DNA of 19,264 bases from Hallerella sp963597395 (GCA_963597395.1 CAVBPX010000046.1:1-19264), one strand, 5' to 3'; positions 1-6,915 are shown, counted from the stretch's first letter. Program-made: numbers and translations. Notes: a model not told the origin generated them from the sequence alone.

Positions 1-34
1 CGCTTGGTCTCACTCAAATTTTCTTTACCAAAGC

Positions 35-51
35 AATTTTTAGAGGTTCCC
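35..51 (-). repeat. Short repeat, GGGAACCTCTAAAAATT
   Basis: The minus strand reads GGGAACCTCTAAAAATT here and overlaps the stop codon of the truncated ORF6N frame. Closely matching copies lie in the opposite orientation at the other end of the window (19201-19230). The element could be the edge of a dispersed repeat or mobile element that interrupted the ORF6N gene. Confidence 0.35.
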
Positions 52-463
52 TTTTATATTTACGATTTCTTCAAACAGTCTGGAATTATTCTGCAAAAAA
101 TGCCGCATTTCCACAAAAGCGTTCATAATCCGAATGCTCATCTTTACCGCGGTTTCGCTTTTTAAAACTGCACTCAGCATTGCAACTCCCTGTTCCGTAA
201 AGGCGTAGGGGTTTGAAGAAGAATGTTTCAACGTGATGAACCGGTCGCAAATTGCGACCAGTTCGTCTTTTTCTTTATCTTCAAGCTGGAACATAAAGTT
301 TGCCGGAAATCTCTCTATGTTTCTTTTTACCTGCTCGTTCAGCCTTTTAGTGTCAACCCCGTAAGTTCTGCCAGATCCCGGTCAATCATCACCTGTTGAG
401 TTCTTATCACGAGAATTCTGCTTTGAATGTCTGCATTTTCATAAACTTTATTTCGTGAGGCAT
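40..463 (-). pseudogene. ORF6N-domain protein, frameshifted and truncated
   Basis: Conceptual translation across three reading frames gives a continuous ORF6N domain, a phage/plasmid-associated DNA-binding domain. The recognisable parts are QQVMIDRDLAEL, then YGVDTKRLNEQVKRNIERFP, then AFTEQGVAMLSAVL and MSIRIMNAFVEMR. The reading frame breaks twice, near 447-451 (ATAAAG where ATAAAAG would keep frame) and near 361-365 (CTTACGGGG where CTTTACGGGG would keep frame). Both look like single-base losses. An AGGAG ribosome site lies just upstream of the ATG at 463, so a real gene once started there. The intact downstream frame covers only 40-294 (84 residues). The C-terminus ends abruptly in VNIKGNL at a short repeat, where relatives continue further. 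The region is AT-richer than its neighbours, which fits acquired DNA. Both shifts could also be sequencing errors near a contig end. The domain call is confident; pseudogene status is moderate. Confidence 0.7.
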
Positions 464-486
464 TCGTATTTCTCCTTACCCTTTAT

Positions 487-509
487 GGCGGAGGCTTTTG
501 CCTTTCGCC
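487..509 (-). terminator. Hairpin after ogt, possible weak terminator
   Basis: An imperfect inverted repeat with GGCG/CGCC outer arms, AGGC/GCC(T) inner arms and a TTTT loop begins eight bases beyond the ogt stop codon. No run of T follows on the minus strand, so it is at best a weak intrinsic terminator. It could instead be part of the leader of the ORF6N gene. Confidence 0.25.
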
Positions 510-516
510 GTATTCC

Positions 517-1062
517 CTAAATTACGAAATTTTCCTTGGCGACGTCGAGGGCTTTATAGTCCGAGGCCGAAAGTCCCTCGTTTTTTAACAAGAAGATTTT
601 CCGTTCGAGTCCGCCGGCGTATCCGGTGAGCTTTCCGCCTTTTCCGAGGACGCGGTGACACGGGACGATGATGGCGATGGCGTTGTGGCCGACGGCTCCT
701 CCGACCGCCTGGGCGCTCATGGACTTTCGGTGAAATGTTCTTGCGAGTTCCTTTGCGATGTCGCCATAGGTTCCGATGCGTCCGAACGGAATTTTGAGCA
801 TGATTTTTGCCACGGCCTTTTTGAAGTCGGAACCTTCGATTTTCAGGGGCGGCGTAAAGTCCGGAGCCTTGCCCGAAAAGTAGATGTCGAGCCATTTGAC
901 GGCGCTTTTGAAAACCGGCAGGTCGCCGTTTTCGCGGGAACTTTCGCGGACCGTCGCGCGGTCGAACTTTTGGCCGTCGAACCAGAGGCCCGTGAGGCTT
1001 TCGCCGTCGCTTGCAAGCGTGATGCTTCCGATGGGGGAGTTGTAGGGAAATGTCCAGACCAT
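517..1062 (-). CDS. ogt: Methylated-DNA--[protein]-cysteine S-methyltransferase
   Basis: The 181-residue protein removes O6-alkyl groups from guanine by irreversible transfer to its own cysteine, a direct DNA repair reaction. The active-site motif IIVPCHRV is present, with the acceptor Cys at residue 135. It is preceded by the helix-turn-helix region containing SAQAVGGAVGHN and followed by LTGYAGGLERK, all standard for the C-terminal catalytic domain. The N-terminal ribonuclease-H-like domain (about residues 1-75) is short and divergent, as in Ogt-type enzymes without an Ada domain. The frame stays open far upstream through murB antisense sequence, so I chose the ATG at 1062, where family similarity begins (MVWTFPYNSPIG). 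A TATATT box ends six bases before this ATG and no Shine-Dalgarno is visible, so the mRNA may be leaderless. The gene is divergent from the vanZ-like gene. Confidence 0.93.
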   Translation of the reverse strand: MVWTFPYNSPIGSITLASDGESLTGLWFDGQKFDRATVRESSRENGDLPVFKSAVKWLDIYFSGKAPDFTPPLKIEGSDFKKAVAKIMLKIPFGRIGTYGDIAKELARTFHRKSMSAQAVGGAVGHNAIAIIVPCHRVLGKGGKLTGYAGGLERKIFLLKNEGLSASDYKALDVAKENFVI

Positions 1063-1068
1063 GCGGAA

Positions 1069-1074
1069 AATATA
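1069..1074 (-). promoter_or_regulatory. Probable -10 element of ogt
   Basis: The minus strand reads TATATT, followed by TTCCGC and then the ATG at 1062. The hexamer sits six bases from the start codon, so transcription would begin at or next to the ATG. No convincing -35 element is visible 17 bases upstream. Confidence 0.45.
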
Positions 1075-1108
1075 CAAAGAACCGGGCGGATTCCCTTGAA
1101 AAACCGGG

Positions 1109-1137
1109 TGGAAATTTGGGCCGCGATTTGCTAAATT
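1109..1137 (+). promoter_or_regulatory. Probable promoter of the vanZ-like gene
   Basis: TGGAAA (1109-1114) and TAAATT (1132-1137) are separated by 17 bases. CCCTGT then separates the -10 from the ATG at 1144, exactly six bases. No Shine-Dalgarno lies between them. The arrangement implies a leaderless or near-leaderless transcript, as for ogt on the opposite strand. Confidence 0.45.
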
Positions 1138-1143
1138 CCCTGT

Positions 1144-1575
1144 ATGGAAAAATTGGACTGTTTTTTGGAACGCTACCCCCTGTTCCGCTATATTCCGGGG
1201 TTGATTCTGCTCGCGATGATTTTTCGCACGTCGGCGATTCCGGGCGACGGCATGACGTGGCTTGCCGCGCCTTTCGACAAGTTTGTTCACGGGGGCGTCT
1301 ATGCGGTGCTCGGCGCGTGTTTTTGCCTGTGGTTTGCAAACGCCCGGTGGGAAAAGAGGTCCGCTCTCATGGCGTTTTGTGCGGCGCTTCTTTGCCTTGC
1401 TTTTGGCGTTCTCGACGAGTTTCACCAGAGCTTTGTGCCGGGGCGTTCGGTCTCGGCCGGTGACGTGTGCGCGGACTTTATCGGCGGACTTGTCGGCGCG
1501 TTTGTCTATCGGGCGGTAAGGCCCTGGAAGCGCTTCCGGATTTTTCGCGAGGAAACGTCCGAAAAACAGGACTAG
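1144..1575 (+). CDS. VanZ-like integral membrane protein
   Basis: The 143-residue protein has four hydrophobic segments (about residues 15-28, 47-65, 73-90 and 107-123), typical of the VanZ-like family. Family residues are present: D-K-x-x-H at 45-49, the D-E-F-H-Q-S-F-V-P-G-R motif at 91-101 and a conserved Asp at 107, followed by a glycine-rich last helix. The name comes from VanZ, which gives teicoplanin resistance, but most family members have no known function. Nothing here links it to glycopeptide resistance, since no vanHAX genes are nearby. It probably acts in the cytoplasmic membrane, and the neighbouring murB and mtgA make a link to the envelope possible but unproven. The basic C-terminal tail (RPWKRFRIF) would face the cytoplasm. 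Its stop codon overlaps the convergent murB stop in a shared CTAG. Confidence 0.85.
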   Translation: MEKLDCFLERYPLFRYIPGLILLAMIFRTSAIPGDGMTWLAAPFDKFVHGGVYAVLGACFCLWFANARWEKRSALMAFCAALLCLAFGVLDEFHQSFVPGRSVSAGDVCADFIGGLVGAFVYRAVRPWKRFRIFREETSEKQD

Positions 1576-2441
1576 AACTTTCCGAGGAAGATTATCTCGG
1601 TTTCGAGTTCGGCTCCGGAATTTTCGAAAACCTTTTTCTTGGCAAGATTTGCGAGGTCGTAGATTTCGCGGGCGGTCGCGTTCCCGGTGTTGACGATAAA
1701 GTTTGCGTGCTTTTCGGAAATTTGCGCGCCGCCGTTTTTTTGCCCCTTTAGGCCCGCCTGTTCGACGAGGGCGCCGGGAAATCCCTTTTCGTTTCGCTTG
1801 AAGACGGAACCCGCGCTGGGCTGTTCGAGTGGCTGCTTGGCCTTGCGCTCTTCCATGATTCTTTTTTGTTCGGCGAGAAGTTCCGCCGAGTTTCCCTTGG
1901 AAAGCCGGAAGGTCGCTTCGAGAACCATCCGGCGAGCATTTTGGAATGCGGACTTGCGGTAGCCGAAGGCGCATGCCTCGTTTGAATAATCCCGGACCTT
2001 TCCGTCCTCGTCGAGAACCTTTGCCGATTGCAGGGTCTGGGAAACCTCTTCGCCATAGGCTCCGGCGTTCATGACGACCGCGCCGCCGACCGACCCGGGG
2101 ATCCCCGCGAGCAGGTGAAGTCCCGAAAGCCCGAGAGTCGCGCTCATCCGCGCAACGAGCGACAGGGGCGTCGCCGCCTTGGCCGTGAGAAGCTCCCCGT
2201 CAAACCTGAAATGCGAAAAGGCCTTGCCGAGCTTTATTACGAGGCCTTCAAAGCCGTCGTCCGAGACGAGAACGTTCGAACCGAGCCCGATGACAAAAGC
2301 CGGAAGGTTCCTTTCCTTTGCAAAACTTTGAAGTTCGAGAATGTCCTCGACGGATTCCGCCCTTGAAAAGTAGCGCGCGCATCCGCCCGCGCGGAATGTC
2401 GTGTGCTGCTTCATATCGACGTTTTCGAGAATGTTCGGCAT
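1572..2441 (-). CDS. murB: UDP-N-acetylmuramate dehydrogenase (MurB)
   Basis: This 289-residue FAD enzyme reduces UDP-GlcNAc-enolpyruvate to UDP-MurNAc with NADPH in the cytoplasm, the second committed step of peptidoglycan synthesis. The FAD-binding half shows VIGLGSNVLVSDDGFEG (about 50-66) and LLAGIPGSVGGAVVMNAGAYG (110-130). The substrate half shows the Tyr-Arg pair at 161-162, PSAGSVFKRN with the proton-donor Ser at 212, GGAQISEKHANFIVN (237-251) and the late conserved Glu in LETEI (282). Length and the SAGSVFKR segment match the shorter type II MurB rather than the E. coli type I enzyme. The ATG at 2441 has AAGGAG eight bases upstream, which decides the start. It is divergent from the primase-like gene across a 65-base AT-rich spacer and meets the vanZ-like gene end to end. 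Confidence 0.96.
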   Translation of the reverse strand: MPNILENVDMKQHTTFRAGGCARYFSRAESVEDILELQSFAKERNLPAFVIGLGSNVLVSDDGFEGLVIKLGKAFSHFRFDGELLTAKAATPLSLVARMSATLGLSGLHLLAGIPGSVGGAVVMNAGAYGEEVSQTLQSAKVLDEDGKVRDYSNEACAFGYRKSAFQNARRMVLEATFRLSKGNSAELLAEQKRIMEERKAKQPLEQPSAGSVFKRNEKGFPGALVEQAGLKGQKNGGAQISEKHANFIVNTGNATAREIYDLANLAKKKVFENSGAELETEIIFLGKF

Positions 2442-2454
2442 CGGGAGCTCCTTT

Positions 2455-2484
2455 TTGACGGATAAATATATAAATGTTTATATT
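2455..2484 (+). promoter_or_regulatory. Probable promoter of the primase-like gene
   Basis: TTGACG (2455-2460) and TATATT (2479-2484) are separated by 18 bases. This would start transcription about 15 bases before the ATG at 2507. No strong Shine-Dalgarno follows. Confidence 0.45.
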
Positions 2485-2485
2485 T
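2464..2485. promoter_or_regulatory. AT-rich dyad in the murB/primase divergent spacer
   Basis: AAATATA (2464-2470) and TATATTT (2479-2485) form an imperfect inverted repeat with further partial symmetry between the arms. It lies where -10 elements for both divergent genes are expected and could be an operator, although A/T-only dyads also arise easily by chance. Confidence 0.25.
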
Positions 2486-2506
2486 CCTTTGGACGGTAAA
2501 CGCTGA

Positions 2507-3556
2507 ATGGCAAATGCGCGCATAGACATCGATGAACTGAAGGCTTCGCTTTCCATAACGCAGGTTGCGGAACGCCTGGGACTCTCGGTCGTTCACGGAA
2601 AGTTCCGGTGCCCCTATGCGATGCGGCATGCCCACGGCGACAGGACGCCGAGCGTTTCCATCTCCGAATCGAAAGGGCTTTTTAATTGCTGGGTGTGCCC
2701 GGATGTTCGGGGGGATGTCATCAGGCTCGTGGAAATTGTGCGGAACCTGGACTTTCGGGGGGCCGTGGAGTGGCTTTCCGGCGAAAGCCTGCCGGGCATT
2801 TCGGGCGAGCCGGAAAAGGTTTCGCTCCGGAGCGTGCACAGGGAAGCGCTTCCCGAGATGGATCCGACGCTTCGGGTAAAAATCATCCTCGGATTTTTCG
2901 AGATGCTCTCGCCCGTCGAAGGGACGCCCGCCGCGGCGTGGCTCGTGAAACGGCGCATTTTCAAAAAGACGTGGAACCGGATGCGGCTCCGGACGATTGT
3001 CGATTACGATGCGGTAAACCGCGGGCTCATTGAGAAGTTCGGCTTAGAGAACCTTCGGCGTGCGGGCCTCTACAACGAAAACGGGAACTTGCGCTATTAC
3101 AGGCATAGGCTCCTCTTTCCCTATTTGGACGGGAAAATCATTCCGCGGTATTTTCAGGCCCGGACGATAGACCCGGACGTAAAGCCCAAGGAACTGAACC
3201 TCTCGGGAGCCGTGCCCTTTCCGTATAACGTTTCGGCGCTTGACGGCGAACCGGGCTGGATTTACCTTTGCGAGGGTGTCGTCGATACGCTGACGCTAAT
3301 CGACCGGGGATTTACGGCGGTGGGAATCCCGGGCGTCAAGGCGTTTAAGCCGGAGTGGACCGCGCTTTTTAAAAACAAGCGGGTGATTGTGTGCCTGGAC
3401 CAGGACGAGGCGGGCCGCACCGGCGCCCATGCGATTCTCGACATTTTAAAGTCCGCCGGAATTTCGGCGTCGATGCTTGCCGAGGGAATTCGCGCCGAGG
3501 GCTTTCAAATGCAGGAAGGCCAGGACATCAATTCCTGGTTCGGCGGAAAGAAGTAG
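2507..3556 (+). CDS. DnaG-like protein with CHC2 zinc finger and TOPRIM domain
   Basis: The 349-residue protein looks like a compact primase. Residues 12-80 form a CHC2-type zinc-binding domain: Cys35, His41 or His43, Cys61 and Cys64, with the typical DRTPSVSIS and RGDVIRLVE segments. Residues about 250-315 form a TOPRIM fold, with YLCEGVVDTLTL (metal-binding Glu256), VGIPGVKAF and VIVCLDQDEAG (acidic cluster 298-300). The C-terminal helicase-binding domain of chromosomal DnaG is absent, and the protein is about 250 residues shorter than housekeeping DnaG. It therefore resembles primases of phages and mobile elements, but no replication, helicase or integrase genes of such an element lie beside it, and its base composition matches the neighbours. 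RNA-primer synthesis is inferred from family; a role in DNA repair or phage defence is equally possible. The start is the first ATG after the divergent promoter region. Confidence 0.85.
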   Translation: MANARIDIDELKASLSITQVAERLGLSVVHGKFRCPYAMRHAHGDRTPSVSISESKGLFNCWVCPDVRGDVIRLVEIVRNLDFRGAVEWLSGESLPGISGEPEKVSLRSVHREALPEMDPTLRVKIILGFFEMLSPVEGTPAAAWLVKRRIFKKTWNRMRLRTIVDYDAVNRGLIEKFGLENLRRAGLYNENGNLRYYRHRLLFPYLDGKIIPRYFQARTIDPDVKPKELNLSGAVPFPYNVSALDGEPGWIYLCEGVVDTLTLIDRGFTAVGIPGVKAFKPEWTALFKNKRVIVCLDQDEAGRTGAHAILDILKSAGISASMLAEGIRAEGFQMQEGQDINSWFGGKK

Positions 3557-3582
3557 GGGGGCTTTTGATAACGTCTCCTCGT

Positions 3583-3610
3583 CAATTTGTGGGACATGTC
3601 CCACAAATTG
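3583..3610. promoter_or_regulatory. Perfect 28-bp palindrome upstream of mtgA
   Basis: CAATTTGTGGGACA is followed immediately by its exact reverse complement, giving 14 + 14 bases without mismatch or spacer. It lies between the primase stop (3556) and the mtgA start. Its centre is about 42 bases upstream of the predicted mtgA transcription start, and it covers the place of a -35 box. That position suits an activator that overlaps the -35. A hairpin with a CATG loop is also possible, but no T-run follows, so an intrinsic terminator is unlikely. Confidence 0.6.
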
Positions 3611-3626
3611 GAAAATTCAGATTTTC

Positions 3627-3632
3627 TATATT
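3627..3632 (+). promoter_or_regulatory. Probable -10 element of mtgA
   Basis: TATATT is followed by CCCGTT and then the GTG at 3639, a six-base spacing identical to that in front of ogt, vanZ and the BrnT-like gene. The -35 position is poor and is occupied by the edge of the palindrome. Confidence 0.45.
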
Positions 3633-3638
3633 CCCGTT

Positions 3639-4556
3639 GTGAAGTTTTTTCAGATAAGGCAGTCCCTTTCAAAGGCGTGGAATTCGGTCCCGGCGGGCGT
3701 TCGGTCCAAGGTTCTTGCCGTGCTTTGCGTTTTCAAGTGGATTTACCGGATTCTGAACCGTTTGACGCGGCTTGTGCTGCTTTCGCTGATGCTCTATGCG
3801 ATTGTGTTTACGGTCGGAGTCTCGGTCGCCCTCTACAAGGGCTTTACCTACTGCTACGCAATTTACGACAACGTTTTGCAGCTCGAACATTCGAATCCGA
3901 AAATGAGCCGTTATATGCAGGCGCTCGTCGATTCCAACCCGGCGACGCAAATCCGCCACCGCTTTGTGCCGCTCGATAGCATTAGCCCGAACCTCCAAAA
4001 AGCCGTCGTGGCGAGCGAGGACGCTGGGTTCTACTTCCACCCGGGCTTTGACGTGCGGGCCATCGCCGAGGCTCTCGACGCGAACCGCTACTACGGAAAG
4101 ACCAAGTTCGGCGGAAGCACCATTACGCAACAGCTCGCGAAGAACCTTTTTCTTTCGGGCGAAAGGTCCTGGGAGCGCAAGTTCAAGGAACTCGCCTACG
4201 CGCTTTTAATGGAAAAGATGCTCGGCAAGGACCGCATTCTCGAACTTTATTTGAACTATGCGCAGTGGGGCGCAAACATTTTTGGCTGCGAAGCGGCAAG
4301 CCAGGAATTTTTTCACAAGAGCGCTTCGCGCCTCAATCTCGACCAGGCAATCAACATGGCCGCGGTCCTCGCAAGCCCCGGAAAGCACAGCCCGAACGGG
4401 CGTTACAGCCGTTTTATGGCGAGCCGCCGCTCGGTCATCTACCAGAACATGTTTCCGAAACGCGACAGTCTCAAGGTCGATAGTCTCAAGGCGCTCAACG
4501 CTCCGCCCGATTCTTCACGTCCGGCCGTTTCTGCGGACTCTTCCGCGTCGGATTAA
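3639..4556 (+). CDS. mtgA: Monofunctional peptidoglycan glycosyltransferase (GT51)
   Basis: The 305-residue membrane-anchored enzyme polymerises lipid II into glycan strands in the periplasm. It has a basic N-terminus, one transmembrane helix (about residues 45-66) and a GT51 domain from about residue 105 to 270. Motifs include VVASEDAGFYFHPGFD with catalytic Glu127, KFGGSTITQQLAKNLFL (156-172), RKFKELAYALLMEKMLGKDRILELYLN with the second Glu202, and a late AAVLASPGKHSPN. There is no transpeptidase domain, which separates it from class A PBPs. The C-terminal tail is Ser/Asp/Ala-rich and probably disordered. The frame is open from 3477 inside the primase gene. I chose GTG 3639 because it follows a -10-like TATATT by six bases and gives a normal N-terminus before the membrane helix. 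purB begins 26 bases after the stop and is probably co-transcribed. The exact start is less certain than the function. Confidence 0.92.
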   Translation: MKFFQIRQSLSKAWNSVPAGVRSKVLAVLCVFKWIYRILNRLTRLVLLSLMLYAIVFTVGVSVALYKGFTYCYAIYDNVLQLEHSNPKMSRYMQALVDSNPATQIRHRFVPLDSISPNLQKAVVASEDAGFYFHPGFDVRAIAEALDANRYYGKTKFGGSTITQQLAKNLFLSGERSWERKFKELAYALLMEKMLGKDRILELYLNYAQWGANIFGCEAASQEFFHKSASRLNLDQAINMAAVLASPGKHSPNGRYSRFMASRRSVIYQNMFPKRDSLKVDSLKALNAPPDSSRPAVSADSSASD

Positions 4557-4582
4557 AAATTTTAACCCAAAAGGAAATCAAG

Positions 4583-6025
4583 ATGCGCGACGAATACGAA
4601 AACCCTCTCAATACGCGGTATGCCTCCAAGGAAATGAAGTTCCTTTTTAGCCCGCAATACAAGTTCGAAACCTGGCGGAAGCTCTGGATCATTCTCGCCC
4701 AGAGCGAAATGGAACTCGGACTTCCGATTACGCAGGAACAGATTGACGAGCTCAAGGCTCACGCGAAGGACATCAATTTTGACGTGGCGGAAGCCGAGGA
4801 AAAGCGTCGTCGTCACGACGTGATGAGCCATGTCTATGCGTATGGCGTACAGTGCCCGAAGGCCAAGGGCATTATTCATCTGGGAGCGACCAGCGCCTTT
4901 GTGGGCGACAATACGGACCTCATCCAGATGCAGCAGGGGATGATTTACGTGCGCCGCCGTCTGATGCGCGTCATCGACAAGCTTTCGAAGTTTGCTCTCG
5001 AATACAAGGACATGCCGCAGCTCGGTGCAACGCACTTTCAGGCCGCCCAGCTGACGACCGTCGGAAAGCGTGCCTGTCTGTGGATTCAGGACCTTCTGAT
5101 AGACCTCGAACAGCTGAACTTTTTGATTGACATTCTCCCGTTCCGCGGGGTCAAGGGAACGACCGGTACGCAGGCGAGCTTTATGGATCTTTTCAACGGC
5201 GACGAGGAAAAGATTCGCGAACTCGACCGCCGCGTCACGGAACGCGCCGGTTTCAAGCGCCATCTGACGATTACCGGCCAAACTTACACGCGCAAGTGGG
5301 ACAACCGCGTAAATCAGGTTCTTTCGTCCATCGCACAGAGCCTTCACAAGTTCGCAACGGACATGCGCCTGATGCAGGGCAACAAGGAAGTCGAGGAACC
5401 GTTCGAAAGTACGCAAATCGGTTCAAGCGCCATGGCCTACAAGCGCAACCCGATGCGCTGCGAACGCATCTGCTCGCTCGCCCGTTTTGTCATCTCGCTC
5501 GAAACGAGCACCGCCATCACCCAGGCCACCCAATGGTTTGAACGCACGCTCGACGACAGCGCAAACAAGCGCCTTGCGATTCCGCAGGCTTTCCTCGCCA
5601 TCGACTCGATGCTCATCATCGCGGAAAACGTCTCCACGGGCCTTGTCGTCTATCCGAAGGTCATCGAAAAGAGAATCCGCGCGGAACTCCCTTTCATGGC
5701 GACCGAGAACATCATCATGGAAGGCGTAAAGAACGGCGGCGACCGTCAGGAACTCCACGAGGAAATTCGCAAGATGAGCATGGAAGCCGCGAAAGTCGTG
5801 AAGGTGGAAGGCCGCGACAACGACCTTCTCTCCCGCATTCTGCAAAACGAAAAGTTCCAAAAGCTCGGCATTGACGAAAAGGCTCTCGACCACATTCTCG
5901 ACCTGAAAAAGTTTGTCGGCCGCGCCCCGTCCCAGGTGGAACTTTTTGTGAAGAACGAAGTCCGCCCGGAACTCGACAGGTTTAACGACTGGCAAACGAT
6001 TGACGCCGGCGAACTGAAGGTCTAG
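4583..6025 (+). CDS. purB: Adenylosuccinate lyase
   Basis: This 480-residue cytoplasmic lyase catalyses two fumarate-releasing steps in purine synthesis: SAICAR to AICAR, and adenylosuccinate to AMP. Seen in the sequence are RRHDVMSHV (His78 region), the HLGATSAFVGDNTD segment (99-112), GATHFQAAQ with His151, and the fumarase/aspartase superfamily signature loop GSSAMAYKRNP (280-290), which carries the catalytic serine. Length and the HLGATSAFVGDNTD wording are closer to the longer, eukaryote-like ADSL branch than to the roughly 430-residue Bacillus type. AAGGAA seven bases before the ATG supports the start. It lies directly downstream of mtgA on the same strand, and its stop overlaps the convergent xerD stop in a shared CTAG. 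Confidence 0.96.
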   Translation: MRDEYENPLNTRYASKEMKFLFSPQYKFETWRKLWIILAQSEMELGLPITQEQIDELKAHAKDINFDVAEAEEKRRRHDVMSHVYAYGVQCPKAKGIIHLGATSAFVGDNTDLIQMQQGMIYVRRRLMRVIDKLSKFALEYKDMPQLGATHFQAAQLTTVGKRACLWIQDLLIDLEQLNFLIDILPFRGVKGTTGTQASFMDLFNGDEEKIRELDRRVTERAGFKRHLTITGQTYTRKWDNRVNQVLSSIAQSLHKFATDMRLMQGNKEVEEPFESTQIGSSAMAYKRNPMRCERICSLARFVISLETSTAITQATQWFERTLDDSANKRLAIPQAFLAIDSMLIIAENVSTGLVVYPKVIEKRIRAELPFMATENIIMEGVKNGGDRQELHEEIRKMSMEAAKVVKVEGRDNDLLSRILQNEKFQKLGIDEKALDHILDLKKFVGRAPSQVELFVKNEVRPELDRFNDWQTIDAGELKV

Positions 6026-6915
6026 CGGTTTTCGATTTCCCGCGGATGGAATGTCCGGTGTTCTTCCCGGATGGTCTGTCCGCTGACATGCGTGTAGATT
6101 TGCGTCGTCGTGACGCTTGCATGCCCTAAAAGTTCCTGCAAAACGCGCAGGTCCATGCCCGCTTCGAGCAGATGCGTTGCAAAGGAATGCCGAAACGTGT
6201 GGGGCGTGACGTGCTTGTCGAGGTGCGCCGTGTATTTTTGAATGAGCTTCCAGGCGCCCATTCGCGACATCTTTTTTCCGTGCGCATTGAGAATGACCGT
6301 GTCGGACCTGGGCGCAAATTGCGGACGCTTTTCGCAAATCCAGATTTTGAGGTTTTCCTTGGCGCGGCTTCCGAGCGGGACTATTCGTTGCTTGTTGCCC
6401 TTGCCGATGGGCTTTATCCATTCGTTGTCAAAATCTATATCCTCGATGCGGAGCGAAAGCGCCTCGGCAATGCGAAGGCCTTCCGAATAGAGCAGCTCGA
6501 TGAGGGCCGTGTCGCGTTCGGGCGTTTTGGAAAGCTCTGGAATTTTGAGAAAGACGCTGTCGATTTCCTCGACGGTCAGACATTGCGGAAGGTAAAGCCC
6601 TATGCGCGGCGGCGCGAGCAGGCTGTCCGTGGAATAGGGAAAGGCCTTTTCGCGCAAAAGATACTTGAGAAATCCCCGCAGGCTTGAAAAGTGCCTGGCG
6701 ACGGACGTGGGGCTGTATTCCGCCTCCCCGGCGACTTTCGAAAGAAATTCGTCAAGGTCCTCGGGCGAAAGGTCCGAAATTTTTGCGTGCCGGTCATCCG
6801 CCCAAAAAATAAAGTGCCGCAAATCCTCTTCGTAACTTTGGATGGTCGCCTGGGAAAGGTTCCGCTCGACGGCGAGATGCGACAGATAGGAATCCAGCCA
6901 TTCACCGTTTTCCAT
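6022..6915 (-). CDS. xerD: Tyrosine recombinase XerD
   Basis: The 297-residue protein is a site-specific recombinase that, with a XerC partner, would resolve chromosome dimers at a dif site. It has an N-terminal SAM-like DNA-binding domain (1-105) and a C-terminal catalytic domain. All expected residues are visible: Arg148 in YSEGLRIAE, Lys172 in GKGNKQR, His239 and Arg242 in HTFRHSFATH, His265 in LLGHASVTTTQIYTH, and the nucleophile Tyr274. The C-terminal HRTFHPR ending resembles XerD more than XerC, and the length is that of a housekeeping Xer protein rather than a phage integrase. It starts 18 bases after the patatin-like gene and so forms the tail of the lipid operon, probably by read-through, since no functional link is apparent. 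No dif-like site was recognised in the window. Confidence 0.9.
   Translation of the reverse strand: MENGEWLDSYLSHLAVERNLSQATIQSYEEDLRHFIFWADDRHAKISDLSPEDLDEFLSKVAGEAEYSPTSVARHFSSLRGFLKYLLREKAFPYSTDSLLAPPRIGLYLPQCLTVEEIDSVFLKIPELSKTPERDTALIELLYSEGLRIAEALSLRIEDIDFDNEWIKPIGKGNKQRIVPLGSRAKENLKIWICEKRPQFAPRSDTVILNAHGKKMSRMGAWKLIQKYTAHLDKHVTPHTFRHSFATHLLEAGMDLRVLQELLGHASVTTTQIYTHVSGQTIREEHRTFHPREIENR

Noticed and set aside
1144..1575. VanZ-like protein as evidence for glycopeptide resistance
   Set aside because: No vanHAX or vanRS genes are present, and VanZ-like proteins are widespread with unknown functions.
517..1974. A 485-codon minus-strand open frame extending far upstream of ogt
   Set aside because: The part above residue 304 is Arg/Lys-rich antisense and out-of-frame sequence of vanZ and murB. 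Family similarity begins only at the ATG at 1062.
3583..3610. Reading the 28-bp palindrome as an intrinsic terminator of the primase-like gene
   Set aside because: The stem is strong, but no T-run follows on either strand, and it sits at the -35 position of the mtgA promoter. An operator or a repeat fits better.
6022..6915. The tyrosine recombinase as a phage integrase marking a mobile element
   Set aside because: Length, the complete XerD residue set, the XerD-like C-terminus and the absence of phage genes or attachment repeats point to the housekeeping recombinase.
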